From positions 1-28,357 of the IMG/VR virus record IMGVR_UViG_3300042449_000709: a stretch of 28,357 nt of DNA; one strand, given 5' to 3'. Positions 1 through 8,726 of this stretch are shown piece after piece. The DNA is from a virus. Numbering within the stretch: position 1 is the stretch's first letter; each line of letters starts with the position of its first letter. The position numbers and the translations under genes are program-made. The notes beneath the pieces were generated by a model. It made no database searches. It had not been told where the DNA came from and worked only from the letters and a program-made list of their open reading frames with translations.

Positions 1-2504
1 CGTGGTGCAGGATTGGTCGAACTGCCTGATGTGGGTGAGTTAGGTCTATCACCCGTTGGCACAAACGCCCAACACACAGCATTAGCTTCATCCCATGTGT
101 AGCCATAACGAGTGCAACAGTCTTGTGATGGATCAACAGGCTCATCATTGGCATCAACAAAGTTCACCTCGCCATTTGTTGAGATGGTTGAAGGTATAGC
201 GGAGCAGTCCTCGGTATCTTCCAAGAACTTTAGCAGCTTAACCTTTGTGCTTTCCAAATCGCCCACCTTGTAATCGCTTACCTCAATGATGCGCCAATAG
301 CTATCTTGAATCCAAATCTTGTCGCTGAATTGAAACGTGAGTATGTCTTTGAGCGATAATGCAAATGATGCTTCCATCATGCGTGCTTCAGGTGAATAAA
401 GCGCATTCATGTACGTGCGCCAATGCAAATTGAATAGGTTGTTATACGGATTCGCCTCAATCGGATGTGGTGGTACTTCAGGTGCCCAGTTCAAGTCATA
501 GTCGTAAATCGATGGATATACTGCGCTGTAATTATTTAGCACAGCCACGTTGGTATTGACAACCGTTGTTGTGCTATCATCATACAATTGCACATCCACT
601 GGTGCTGCCTCGTACAAACAACGAGGACCAGGGGCAACGAACTGCACTGAATCATTTAAGAACATTGGCATTACATAGCCATTGCCATTCACAACTCCCG
701 ATGGCGTGCTGCGTGTAACAAGTGTAATCTTTTGGTCACCTATAGCGAAGTCACTTGGTGCTGTGTCGGGATTGATGGTGTAACCGACCGCCTCGTAATC
801 ACCATACACACGCTCAACATTCCTATATACTTTGCTCAAAAAGTCTTCACCTGCCGTGTACGTAAATTGAAACTTTCCCTTTTGCAAATCCGTTGTGCTG
901 CCTATGGTGACATCCTTTGAAATGTCAAGCTTGCTTGTCCAGTCCAAGACATTGCCGCTGCCCAAGTAGCTATTCTGCGGCACGATGTATATTTTATTTG
1001 GTACTGCCCTATCCGACACAATCGCGCAGTTGTGCATCTTAATGACATCCGTCACGAAGTCTATTTGCTTCATATCGGGTGCGTTTGCGCTGTATGTAAT
1101 AGACTGGCTATAGTTCAAATTGGCAACTTGCAAACCAACCGTGCTTCCTGCATCAAATGCAGCAGTTCCTACACCTTGCTTAAAACAAAACCATGTTAGC
1201 GTATCACCTGCCTCAAGTAGTTGCGAATCATTAAATACCCATTGGCTTGTACCTGTAAAAAATTGCACATCGATTATTGGGTAGCTGTTCACCACATTCT
1301 TAATCGCTTGTACAAATATCCTTGCGCTTGCACCGGTGATGACCACTTGTAGGTTAAAGTTGAAAAAGTACCTACCACTTACAGGTGCGGTGAAGGTGTA
1401 CGTTGCAGGGTTATAGTCACCGTTGTTATCGAATAACTCGTTATCAAATGGTATCGTGTTAAAGGCAACAGGTGTTGATGCACTTAATGCAGCACGAAAA
1501 GCAAAGCCACCATTGGTATCACTACCTTGCAAGAATCGCGAGTTGCACCACGGCATCCAGTATTGGCTTAGTATGCTTTGCAGTGTACCGCCCACCAATT
1601 CAAAACCTGCTTCTTTGATAATGTTGTTGAACAGGTATTCCCAACAAAGTGCAGGCGTTAGGTCGGCAGCAAACACGGGCGTATTCGGGTCTTGTAATGT
1701 TCGCGTATTGGTTTCACCATTTTCACTCCATCTTTGACCGCGATCTAAAATCGTCCATATACGCTCCGCACTTGGATTGGTTACGTTATCATAGCCAACC
1801 GTTTCATTCAACGCAGTAAGCGCATCTAAATCACTCAGCTTTTTCTCACCAATGTTCCGCACAAGGTCGGGCGTTTCAGCATAAAAGGCTAACTCAACTT
1901 CATTGATGCGGTTCTGCTGCTTGTAAATCTTGCGCACACGAACGTATCCTGTCGCGATGGGTAGCGTGTCAACACGAATTTCAGCAGGTAACTTATAATG
2001 GAAAAAATTTGATGCACCTGCATCTACGTTAACATCAAACAATGCACCCAGGGCAAGTTGATTAGTTGCGCTATAAGGCACTCTAAACTCGCGAGTGAAT
2101 GAACCTTGCGCAGTGAAGCTGTTAAGGTCTTGAAACTTCCAGTTCTGCGATATGCTTTCGTTTTCAAAGAGGTCTAAGTAATATTCACCACCTACACCCA
2201 ACATGAAATAACCACCTGCGGCAGCGGAATAGTCATCTGCCCATGTGCCTGCAAAGTTCAAACGTGTTTGACCAACTACAGGTGAATCGAGAGCAGGTGG
2301 TGAGTTGAGTGTTTTTACAACGCTATCACCAACCGCATTCATAATCGTAAGGCTATCACCCGTAGTTAGTGCTGCAACTTCGGGTCTGCTTGTCACAATC
2401 AAACGCGATAACGCACCAATGCCGACAAATGCAGGGTCATTGCTTATGCTATCGATTTGCTCAAGACTGCCCGTGTTAACTATAAGTTGTACTTCTCCGT
2501 TCAT
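1..2504 (-). CDS. Large tail protein, N-terminal part (runs off left edge)
   Basis: The frame is open from the ATG at 2504 to the window edge, at least 834 codons, with no stop. The protein starts MNGEVQLIVNTGSLEQID. It contains a stretch reading YLDLFENESISQNWKFQDL followed by FTREFRVPYSATNQ and RIWTILDRGQRWSENG, a pattern seen in long tail or baseplate-like proteins of Bacteroidetes phages. Near the edge there is a Cys pair and a small unit CCTRYGYTWDEANAVCW, then a Ser/Pro/Thr-rich stretch (SPTSGSSTNPAP) that looks like an interdomain linker, so more domains probably follow. The start is one base after the stop of the 428-residue tail gene, indicating coupled translation. It is probably a structural tail or receptor-contact protein. 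Exact function is inferred from position and composition only. Confidence 0.75.
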   Translation of the reverse strand, partial: MNGEVQLIVNTGSLEQIDSISNDPAFVGIGALSRLIVTSRPEVAALTTGDSLTIMNAVGDSVVKTLNSPPALDSPVVGQTRLNFAGTWADDYSAAAGGYFMLGVGGEYYLDLFENESISQNWKFQDLNSFTAQGSFTREFRVPYSATNQLALGALFDVNVDAGASNFFHYKLPAEIRVDTLPIATGYVRVRKIYKQQNRINEVELAFYAETPDLVRNIGEKKLSDLDALTALNETVGYDNVTNPSAERIWTILDRGQRWSENGETNTRTLQDPNTPVFAADLTPALCWEYLFNNIIKEAGFELVGGTLQSILSQYWMPWCNSRFLQGSDTNGGFAFRAALSASTPVAFNTIPFDNELFDNNGDYNPATYTFTAPVSGRYFFNFNLQVVITGASARIFVQAIKNVVNSYPIIDVQFFTGTSQWVFNDSQLLEAGDTLTWFCFKQGVGTAAFDAGSTVGLQVANLNYSQSITYSANAPDMKQIDFVTDVIKMHNCAIVSDRAVPNKIYIVPQNSYLGSGNVLDWTSKLDISKDVTIGSTTDLQKGKFQFTYTAGEDFLSKVYRNVERVYGDYEAVGYTINPDTAPSDFAIGDQKITLVTRSTPSGVVNGNGYVMPMFLNDSVQFVAPGPRCLYEAAPVDVQLYDDSTTTVVNTNVAVLNNYSAVYPSIYDYDLNWAPEVPPHPIEANPYNNLFNLHWRTYMNALYSPEARMMEASFALSLKDILTFQFSDKIWIQDSYWRIIEVSDYKVGDLESTKVKLLKFLEDTEDCSAIPSTISTNGEVNFVDANDEPVDPSQDCCTRYGYTWDEANAVCWAFVPTGDRPNSPTSGSSTNPAP

Positions 2505-2505
2505 G

Positions 2506-3792
2506 TTATGTCCAGTATGGGTTTGATAGGCGCACTCTCAAAGTTACGTTGTACTGCTTGCCGTCACGATTCTTCTTTTCGACAAAGCTTGTGTCTTCTA
2601 TGTTCACAGGTACTTCAACAGGCGTACCTGCGTCTTCAGTTAACCACGTGACTTGATTGCTTACGAGCAACGATCGCAGTAGTTGAAACTCGCCCTCGGT
2701 AATGTAGTCGGATGTAATGGTTAGCACTTGTTGCGCTAAGTTTTGGCGTTGCAGTAATGACCTGTCGTTTGTGCTGAATATGGTTGGGCTGCCATTGAAC
2801 AACACCTTGCGGTATTGCTTGCGCTCAATCTCGTTTGTTGTTTCGGACTTCTTAGTGAAGTTGAAATAATCCCAACCACCTCGCGAGTTTACCCAACCAA
2901 GCCTGATGTTATCCCAATTGCAGTCGCTCTGCCCGTAGTCGTGTGCGTTGTAGAAGATGTATGTTTCACTCACACTACCATTTGCAGCGTTAAGTATGCC
3001 AACAGTGTAACATCGCCAATTTGGGAAGAGCGAAGGCTTCACCGTTAGTCCTGTCCAGTCGTTAAGGTTGGCAGGGTACACAGGCAGGTTCTCAATATTG
3101 TAACCATTCAGCGCAATGGTTTGGCTCGTTGGCACACCTGCACTTGAAAAGATTGTAATACGGAATTGAGTTGCTACGTTGTTGCTTAGATAGGTATCGT
3201 TGCCGGGTATCGACAACACACCATAGTCCTTCTCAAGCACAGGTATCCAAATGCTATTGGTAGCGTCACCAAAGCTCCACGTTTGGCTAAGATAAAAAGG
3301 CGAAGTGTTGTTGTTGCGGTCGCTCATCATATACGATGATGTACTTGTGAGTGATTGTTTTACCTTTTGGCTACCTGTTTCAACGTTTGGTTTGTAGCCA
3401 TCTATTACTTGGAAATAGCCGTTTATTGCTAAAGCTTCATCTCCGCTTACTTCGCTACCTGCATTGAGTGTAAACACACCATCTACTATCCACCATTCAG
3501 TAAGCGTAAAGTTCAAAAAGGTTTCGCTTAAATCCTTTACGGTGTCATCGGTGGCAAAGTGAAAGTTCTGCGGCTCATCATTGCGCATCGTGTCAAGAAG
3601 CGGCTGCATGTCAAAGTATAGCCTATCATCAGGAGCAGCGTTTAAATAGAAGTTGTACAATACACCATCTATGTCAACCTCTACGCCGTACTTAAAACCA
3701 ACCTGTGCTATTTGGTCACTCGTTGCAACTATCATTAACTTCTGCCCTCGCAACGCCCATGTGTACGGCTGGTCTTCTATTGTTATTGCCAT
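2506..3792 (-). CDS. Tail structural protein, 428 aa
   Basis: The 428-residue protein begins MAITIEDQPYTWALRGQ and is beta-rich and aromatic-rich, without signal peptide or membrane segment. The C-terminal part has the sequence WVNSRGGWDYFNFTKKS and later ITEGEFQLLRSLLVSNQVTWL. This arrangement recurs in a tail protein family of Bacteroidetes phages, where it usually stands next to the larger tail protein that follows here. Its start overlaps the stop of the gp10-like gene as TAATG, and its stop is one base from the next start, so it sits inside one translationally coupled tail operon. A distal-tail or baseplate role is plausible but not shown by a specific motif. Confidence 0.7.
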   Translation of the reverse strand: MAITIEDQPYTWALRGQKLMIVATSDQIAQVGFKYGVEVDIDGVLYNFYLNAAPDDRLYFDMQPLLDTMRNDEPQNFHFATDDTVKDLSETFLNFTLTEWWIVDGVFTLNAGSEVSGDEALAINGYFQVIDGYKPNVETGSQKVKQSLTSTSSYMMSDRNNNTSPFYLSQTWSFGDATNSIWIPVLEKDYGVLSIPGNDTYLSNNVATQFRITIFSSAGVPTSQTIALNGYNIENLPVYPANLNDWTGLTVKPSLFPNWRCYTVGILNAANGSVSETYIFYNAHDYGQSDCNWDNIRLGWVNSRGGWDYFNFTKKSETTNEIERKQYRKVLFNGSPTIFSTNDRSLLQRQNLAQQVLTITSDYITEGEFQLLRSLLVSNQVTWLTEDAGTPVEVPVNIEDTSFVEKKNRDGKQYNVTLRVRLSNPYWT

Positions 3793-4322
3793 TATCTTTT
3801 GTTTAGTAGTAATCGTGTTTCAATTCCTTTTACATAGCCTTCCATCAACTTATCCTTGTATTCATCCCAAGTGTCATTGATTGCTTCTTGGTAGTAGTTG
3901 ATTCCTTCAATGCCTCGCTCACCTATGTTGATTGCGATGCGTAATGCTGCTGCTCTTATAGTGTCATCAGTTGACTTAATAAATTGCCCCTGGTTATTGC
4001 GCAGCTTCAATGGCTTCAATTTTATCCAGTCCTCAATAGCCTTAACAGGTGGGCGTTTGTTAGGTTGCCCCGGGTAAGGTCTGCGCCCATATTCAATCAC
4101 ATCCGCATACTTGCCTGCTTGGTCATTAGACACGGTGAAGTCAAGCGTTGGCTTGTTGTATCTAAACTTGAGATTGTAGTAGAGCGACTTTGACAACGTG
4201 CCTGAAGCAAAACGATTGACCATCTTACCACGCACCCTTCGTTTGATGCGCAGGTTAGATTGCGCACGTTCTATGACTGCGACTGCGTACTCGTTTAGTA
4301 TGTCTTCAAACGCATCTGCCAT
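3792..4322 (-). CDS. HK97 gp10-like neck / tail completion protein
   Basis: This 176-residue protein has an N-terminal helix followed by a basic stretch (NLRIKRRVRGKMVNRFASGTL), then YNLKFRYNKPTLDFTVSNDQ and AGKYADVIEYGRRPYPGQPN. The YADVIEYGRRP element matches the KYA-x-x-x-E(Y/F)G signature typical of HK97 gp10-type minor tail or tail-completion proteins, which sit at the head-tail interface. Start and stop overlap with the neighbours (TAATG on both sides). The context of tail chaperone, terminator-like and small closure-like genes supports a neck role. I am fairly sure of the family and less sure of the exact position in the virion. Confidence 0.7.
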   Translation of the reverse strand: MADAFEDILNEYAVAVIERAQSNLRIKRRVRGKMVNRFASGTLSKSLYYNLKFRYNKPTLDFTVSNDQAGKYADVIEYGRRPYPGQPNKRPPVKAIEDWIKLKPLKLRNNQGQFIKSTDDTIRAAALRIAINIGERGIEGINYYQEAINDTWDEYKDKLMEGYVKGIETRLLLNKR

Positions 4323-4582
4323 TACGCAAGCGTGATGTTTAAGTGTGATGCAGCTAAGATGTATGCCTCTTCGTTTGAATCACCACTACTGCCCCAATCA
4401 ATGTACTCTTGATCAATAAAAAATATTTGACCCTCATAAATAATTGCGCCCATGTCATCATGCAGTTTATAGACTAACGCAGCCTGTGTAGATAGGTCAT
4501 CGTAGCTAATGTAAAGTGACAAGGCAACGGCTGTCTTAGTATCGCCATCGCTCCAAATGTCTAATGGTAGTATTGCTTTCAT
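4322..4582 (-). CDS. Small neck/tail protein, unknown
   Basis: The frame can start at 4606 (94 aa) or at the ATG at 4582 (86 aa, MKAILPLDIWSDGDTK). I chose 4582 because it lies four bases after the TAA of the 863-aa gene, whereas 4606 would begin inside that gene. The protein is acidic, has no membrane segment and contains a beta-rich middle (AALVYKLHDDMGAIIYEGQIFFIDQEYIDW). It lies between the tail-terminator fusion and the gp10-like gene, where tailed phages encode head-closure or tail-completion proteins. No motif gives a firm function, so this is a context call. Confidence 0.65.
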   Translation of the reverse strand: MKAILPLDIWSDGDTKTAVALSLYISYDDLSTQAALVYKLHDDMGAIIYEGQIFFIDQEYIDWGSSGDSNEEAYILAASHLNITLA

Positions 4583-4586
4583 GTTT

Positions 4587-7178
4587 TTATATTTCTTCAA
4601 ATTCAATGTAAGAGCCTGCCTTGCAGGTTACGCTTGTGATTGTTAATTCATTTGCAAAACGTGCGCTCAATGTTCCGTTTGCGGATGGTACAACAATACC
4701 CTCAATGATTGCACAGTTGTTTGTGGTGAAGTTTGAGTTAAGTGTTGTTGCAGTTGCATCATAAGTTTGAAATGCAACATTTGATTGCAAGCCTGCTCCT
4801 GATGTCCAAAGGACACTATAAAACAAACGTGTGAACGCTGGTCCATTAACCGCCCAACGTGTACCCGTAGAGATATTGGTCACATCGAATTGGCAGAATA
4901 TTTTGAACTTGTATGTGCGACCAGCCACTACCGAAAATGAAAGGTCTGTAACATCGGCAAAAGCAAGCACATTGCTTGATTGGTCAAGAGTTTTAAATAC
5001 AAGTTGTTTGCCGCCAAGCTCCGATTTTAAAGTTGCCGCACTTATAGCAGTTGCCGTGTTATCTGCATTGATGCGCACATAACGAATAGCACTTGGATTA
5101 GGCAGTGTTGCGAGTGCATTACCCACCGTGGTAAGTCCGATGTTGTTTTGCTTGCCGTTAAACGCAGCCCAATCGGTCGTTGAAAGCAAGCCACGATTTG
5201 CAGCACTTGCAGTTGGTAGGTTGAAAGTGTGTGTTGAACCAACCGAGCTAATACCAAAGTCAACTCCTGCCGTTCCTACTGCGAAATTTTGAACTTGTGC
5301 AGTTAAGCCATTGATAGCATTAACTCCCGTGCTTAGTGTTGTTATTACTTGAGATAGATGCGAATCCTCAGTATGCAGTTTAAGTGTGCGACCCGAGGTC
5401 GTTACAAACACACGCAACGCCAATCTATCAGTTAACGCCATTGTGGTTGGCGGTACTGCAAGAGCCGTAAAATATGCATCGATGACCGTGCCTTGCGTTA
5501 TGCCTTCAGGTGTTGCAACATCGGTAGCTAAAAGGGTAAATGTTGTACCATCGTACTTGTACAACTCAACATAGAATGAAGGCGTGCCACCACTCGATGA
5601 CGCACTAAAATAAAGTTCAAGGTTGAAGTTTCCACCCGGCACAAGTAACACATTAGGGTCGTTTGCATCCGTGATGAACTGCGCGATTAATCCATTGCCT
5701 GCCGCATTAGTTCGTGTGAAGTCCGTGCCTGCACCAAATACAGCCGTCTTGCTCATTTGGTAGTAGGTGCTGCCACCTATTGTACCTTGATTGATTGAGC
5801 CATTGAGGTAGTAGCTAACTGATGAGCCACCACCACTCGTTGAAGGCATTGTGCGAAGTGCGCCTGTGCCATCTACATATTGATCTATAGTACCATTTGC
5901 TGAAACCGCAAGCGTGCCTGTATTGGTAACGGGTGAACCTGCCACGCTGAATGCAGGATTCGCAGGAGCAGGCATTGAAAGTGCAACGCTATTAACCGTG
6001 CCACCACCACCGCCCGAAGGTGTGGATGCTATCCATTGACCTGTTGCAGTATCAAAGGTTAAGACCTGCCCGTTTGTTGGTGTGGGCGCATTGACATCTT
6101 GTAGCCAGTCGAGTTCAATAAAACCATTTTTCCAAACACCAGCCAAATAATACAACGAATTATAATTTGCAGGAGCTGCTGCGCTTACATCTGCTAAATC
6201 GTCAATGTTAACGGGGATAAATGGTTTGTTGAGAATCTGAGCCAAACCACTAACCGCATTCCAATCACTATTGACTTGTGCCGCAGGAATGGTTGGCTTG
6301 TTTAGTATTTGATAGTCACCGCTCGATGCATTCCAATCAACAGGCGTTTGGCGCAACCTATAACCTACCGCAACAAGTGTCCAGTACGTTGTGTTGGTTG
6401 GTAGTAGTGCATCATTATTTGCAATGCATCGATACACGTTGCCGTTGTACCATACCCTATCGCCAACTACATATTGGTTGCCTGTCGCAGTTGTGTGGTT
6501 AGCGTTGTATTCAGTGCTGACAAACTCACCACCGCCACCACCGCCACCTGTTGAATCAATTTGCACTTGGCCATTGCCTAAATCCGTGATGGTTATGTTC
6601 GTGCCTTCAACTAAGTCAAGCAGCGTTTGCACCACGTTGTCAACACCATTGGTGCGTAGCGTTATGCCATACCCTGTGCCTTCACCACCTGTGCCACTTG
6701 CACCACCAACAGACCATATCGCAGGGATGTCGCATGCTGACCAATCCCACGGCACTGAAAGCTTCAAAGTAAACGCAACACCAGTAACCGTGTTCTTCTG
6801 CTCTTCCATGAATGGCTCAAAGGTGGGCGTTTCAAGAAGCTGCACATCGAAGCCAAACAACTCAAGACCATTCTTCACTTCAGCTATCAAGTCTTGCCCC
6901 AAACGTATGCAATCACTAATCACCTCGCGTTGATACTCTGCCTTATACTCCTTGTCGCGTGGTATGTCCGCGAACATGATGTGAAAGCCAAAGTTCATTG
7001 CGCCTGGCACCGGCTCAATCGTATCTGGTGTAACGTGCATGAATGGATATTGATCGTCCTGCAATTGGTCGCTCATATCAATCTGCCCGTGCGTGAACCG
7101 CCTAATCAAAAAGTGACCTGCGGCAAATGCCTCAAGTCGATTAATTAGTACGTTGTAACTATAGTTGTAACTTGTCAT
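4587..7178 (-). CDS. Tail-terminator-like domain fused to a tail fibre
   Basis: This 863-residue protein is modular. Residues 1-155 form a conserved globular part (start MTSYNYSYNVLINRLEAFA, ending KLSVPWDWSACDIP), which in Bacteroidetes phages looks like a tail terminator/completion protein. A Gly-rich linker (seven Gly at about 211-217) follows. Residues 223-270 contain VVGDRVWYNGNVYRCIANN and TYWTL, resembling a small aromatic carbohydrate-binding module. The unit DWNASSGDYQILNKPTIP is then repeated as DWNAVSGLAQILNKPFIP, a fibre-shaft motif, followed by Gly/Ser/Thr-rich beta repeats. The C-terminal ~120 residues look like a compact fibre tip (VVAGRTYKFKIFCQFDV). The start overlaps the chaperone frameshift stop as ATGA. 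The fusion is unusual, and the gene occupies the place where a tape measure normally stands. Confidence 0.75.
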   Translation of the reverse strand: MTSYNYSYNVLINRLEAFAAGHFLIRRFTHGQIDMSDQLQDDQYPFMHVTPDTIEPVPGAMNFGFHIMFADIPRDKEYKAEYQREVISDCIRLGQDLIAEVKNGLELFGFDVQLLETPTFEPFMEEQKNTVTGVAFTLKLSVPWDWSACDIPAIWSVGGASGTGGEGTGYGITLRTNGVDNVVQTLLDLVEGTNITITDLGNGQVQIDSTGGGGGGGEFVSTEYNANHTTATGNQYVVGDRVWYNGNVYRCIANNDALLPTNTTYWTLVAVGYRLRQTPVDWNASSGDYQILNKPTIPAAQVNSDWNAVSGLAQILNKPFIPVNIDDLADVSAAAPANYNSLYYLAGVWKNGFIELDWLQDVNAPTPTNGQVLTFDTATGQWIASTPSGGGGGTVNSVALSMPAPANPAFSVAGSPVTNTGTLAVSANGTIDQYVDGTGALRTMPSTSGGGSSVSYYLNGSINQGTIGGSTYYQMSKTAVFGAGTDFTRTNAAGNGLIAQFITDANDPNVLLVPGGNFNLELYFSASSSGGTPSFYVELYKYDGTTFTLLATDVATPEGITQGTVIDAYFTALAVPPTTMALTDRLALRVFVTTSGRTLKLHTEDSHLSQVITTLSTGVNAINGLTAQVQNFAVGTAGVDFGISSVGSTHTFNLPTASAANRGLLSTTDWAAFNGKQNNIGLTTVGNALATLPNPSAIRYVRINADNTATAISAATLKSELGGKQLVFKTLDQSSNVLAFADVTDLSFSVVAGRTYKFKIFCQFDVTNISTGTRWAVNGPAFTRLFYSVLWTSGAGLQSNVAFQTYDATATTLNSNFTTNNCAIIEGIVVPSANGTLSARFANELTITSVTCKAGSYIEFEEI

Positions 7179-7938
7179 CTGTTCCTTTTTTTCATTTCTA
7201 CTTTCTGCACATACACGTAATCTGCTAAGTATGTCAAGTGCGTGAATACTTCAAATGCGTTGCGCTCAGTTACCGCATCAAACTTCGTTATGTCCCTGTC
7301 CGCTAAACTCTCAATGATGTGAAACCATCCATAGACCTCTAAGCCGTCTGGTGTTCCGCTGTCATCTCCGCCACTATCTCCGTTATCTCCTTTGCCAAAT
7401 ATTCGAGGGAACTGTTGTACAGCTCGATTTCTAAACTCGAAAAAAAAAGCAGCACGTTTAGTACATGGTCTAAGGTTAGTTCTTTCACCGCATCCGCATA
7501 CTTGCGCTTCGCTTCAGTCTTGTATGGCTCAATATCGTAGTAGTTGCCAAACTTCGCCTTAATGGGGCGGTATAGGATGCACATCATCTTGAGTGCTGCT
7601 TCACCATTCACCTTACCATTTTGGTACAGGTTAGTGCATGCGCTGTCCAAATCCACGTATTCACCAAAGGTCATTTCTTGCAGGTTAGGTATAAACCCTA
7701 ACTCAATCGCGTTGGCACGCACCTTCCGTTCAAAGTCATTGCTGCCTAACTTAATGGCTGCTTCGAACTGCATAATGATTTCATCAATGATGCTTGCCTG
7801 CAATAGCCGTATGCTTTCGCTGCTCTTGCCCGTGATGATATGCACCTGCTCAACCTTATCGACCGCGTTTTGGTAGTCGATGTATTTGGCAAGTGATACA
7901 CCTTTGGCGTTGGCTGCTATGTTTAGCTTTAACTTCAT
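7175..7938 (-). CDS. Tail assembly chaperone, -1 frameshift (GT-like) form
   Basis: Reading the 7339-7938 frame to the T9 run and slipping -1 gives about 254 residues instead of 199. After the slip the new frame reads FEFRNRAVQQFPRIFGKG, then a Gly/Asp-rich linker DNGDSGGDDSGTPDG, then a folded-looking tail LEVYGWFHIIESLADRDI and FDAVTERNAFEVFTHLTYLA, ending KKRNR at a TGA that overlaps the next ATG as ATGA. The extension stays open for 89 codons, fills the gap between 7339 and 7178, and its stop is coupled to the next start. These are hallmarks of gpG/gpGT chaperones of long-tailed phages, whose T domain recruits tail tube protein to the tape measure. The sequence shows the extension. The chaperone role is inferred. 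Confidence 0.7.
7339..7938 (-). CDS. Tail assembly chaperone, unshifted (G-like) form
   Basis: The 199-residue product starts MKLKLNIAANAKGVSLAKYID and ends EMTAEHQTA. It is soluble and mostly helical, with a conserved-looking core containing TFGEYVDLDSACTNLY and KMMCILYRPIKAKFG. The words MTFGEYVDLD and MMCILYRPI are typical of the abundant small chaperone of Bacteroidetes long-tailed phages. Ordinary translation ends 36 codons after the slippery T9 run, while -1 slippage makes the longer form. It lies upstream of the tail genes in the same leftward operon. The neighbouring neck genes and the frameshift design support the assignment. An alternative is an unrelated early protein, which I think unlikely. 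Confidence 0.7.
   Translation of the reverse strand: MKLKLNIAANAKGVSLAKYIDYQNAVDKVEQVHIITGKSSESIRLLQASIIDEIIMQFEAAIKLGSNDFERKVRANAIELGFIPNLQEMTFGEYVDLDSACTNLYQNGKVNGEAALKMMCILYRPIKAKFGNYYDIEPYKTEAKRKYADAVKELTLDHVLNVLLFFSSLEIELYNSSLEYLAKEITEIVAEMTAEHQTA
7440..7448 (-). promoter_or_regulatory. Programmed -1 frameshift slippery run (T9)
   Basis: On the coding strand the codons are CTT TTT TTT TCG, so the tRNAs sit on a U UUU UUU heptamer within a nine-T run. Slipping back one base moves the ribosome into a frame open down to 7175. Nine-base homopolymers can also cause transcriptional slippage, so either mechanism could act. No obvious stable hairpin was checked downstream. Confidence 0.65.
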
Positions 7939-7972
7939 GTTGTGTGTTATTGTAGTTTTTGATTACTTTTTG

Positions 7973-8257
7973 TTACAGGTCCGAATGCACCTGAATAATT
8001 ACGGGTGCTTTTTCATCTCCGCTGTGCGTAATGCGGGCTTGTTTTGGTTTGAAGTATTCAAGAAGCGCAGTGTAGTGCTTGATGTATTCTTCATCTTCCA
8101 TGTCATTCATGATGCGCATGCACTTGGCTGCACCTTCCTGCACAAACCATTCGCCTAACTCGTTCCACATTTTTGTCTTTTCACTAACCGCTCCTTTCGG
8201 TTTTAGACCACCATGCCCAGGTAGCAGGTGGCCTTTGTCGTTGCGTTTTTTTTCCAT
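7973..8257 (-). CDS. Possible terminase small subunit
   Basis: The 94-residue protein starts MEKKRNDKGHLLPGHGGLKPKG, a basic glycine-rich N-terminus. It continues with helices KTKMWNELGEWFVQEGAAKCM, then YIKHYTALLEYFKPKQARI, ending in a short beta-like stretch KAPVIIQVHSDL. A basic Gly-rich start, a helical DNA-binding-like region, a 'LLEYFKPK' helix and a short C-terminal strand are features of small terminase-like proteins in Bacteroidetes phages. The large terminase lies far away on the other strand, so proximity does not help. An A8 run lies directly after the start codon (ATG GAA AAA AAA). Treat this as a guess. The protein-coding status is good, the function weak. Confidence 0.5.
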   Translation of the reverse strand: MEKKRNDKGHLLPGHGGLKPKGAVSEKTKMWNELGEWFVQEGAAKCMRIMNDMEDEEYIKHYTALLEYFKPKQARITHSGDEKAPVIIQVHSDL

Positions 8258-8276
8258 AAGCCTCGATAAGATATTG

Positions 8277-8726
8277 TTATTTGCTATCTATTTTGTTCAG
8301 TTGCCTGCGAAACTCGTTTATCAAATCGCGTATGCACGATGCACACCCCGATGGCTGCTCATGCTTGCCTGTCATTTTAGTTGCCCACTTGTACAACTGC
8401 TGCAAATCATGCGCTTCAATCTTATTCGCCTTATGGATGCGGTGAATAAACTCGTTTAACTCCGCAATCTCTTCCTGCTTCCAGTCAAGTGCAAACCATT
8501 TATGTGCCGGGCATGACGCAAACCTGAACATGGTCTTGATGGGCATAATGCAACCGCACAACTTTATCTTCTCTTTGTAGTGCGTTACGCTATTCTCTTC
8601 AGGATCTACAGTGTTACCCACGATAAGTGTGCCGCATGACTGCGTTAGTGGCTTAAAAAACTTGCACTTTTTACAAATCGCCAGCCTCTCTCTTTGAATG
8701 TGCAGCGGCACGTTGAAGTTCAACAT
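8277..8726 (-). CDS. Zinc-binding phage protein, unknown role
   Basis: This 149-residue protein has two cysteine-rich parts. Residues 17-70 contain ICKKCKFFKPLTQSCG, then LCGCIMP and FASCPAHKW, giving a likely zinc ribbon of the CxxC...C...CxC...C type. Near residue 128 there is a second short unit, SGCASCIRDLINEFRR. The middle is helical. Related Cys-rich proteins stand beside tail or regulatory genes in Bacteroidetes phages, but I know no assigned function. Its start lies inside the sigma-like gene (8671-9096), overlapping by 56 bases in another frame, which suggests translational coupling. DNA or RNA binding is possible. Confidence 0.65.
   Translation of the reverse strand: MLNFNVPLHIQRERLAICKKCKFFKPLTQSCGTLIVGNTVDPEENSVTHYKEKIKLCGCIMPIKTMFRFASCPAHKWFALDWKQEEIAELNEFIHRIHKANKIEAHDLQQLYKWATKMTGKHEQPSGCASCIRDLINEFRRQLNKIDSK

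Noticed and set aside
6391-6933. A 180-codon rightward open frame
   Set aside because: It runs antisense to the Gly/Ser/Thr-rich fibre gene. The Pro/Ser-rich translation (PPPPPPP) is the expected shadow of Gly codons.
8246-8257. A8 run directly after the start of the possible small terminase as a frameshift site
   Set aside because: Neither shifted frame extends usefully and the run lies at the very start of the gene, so no second product is suggested.
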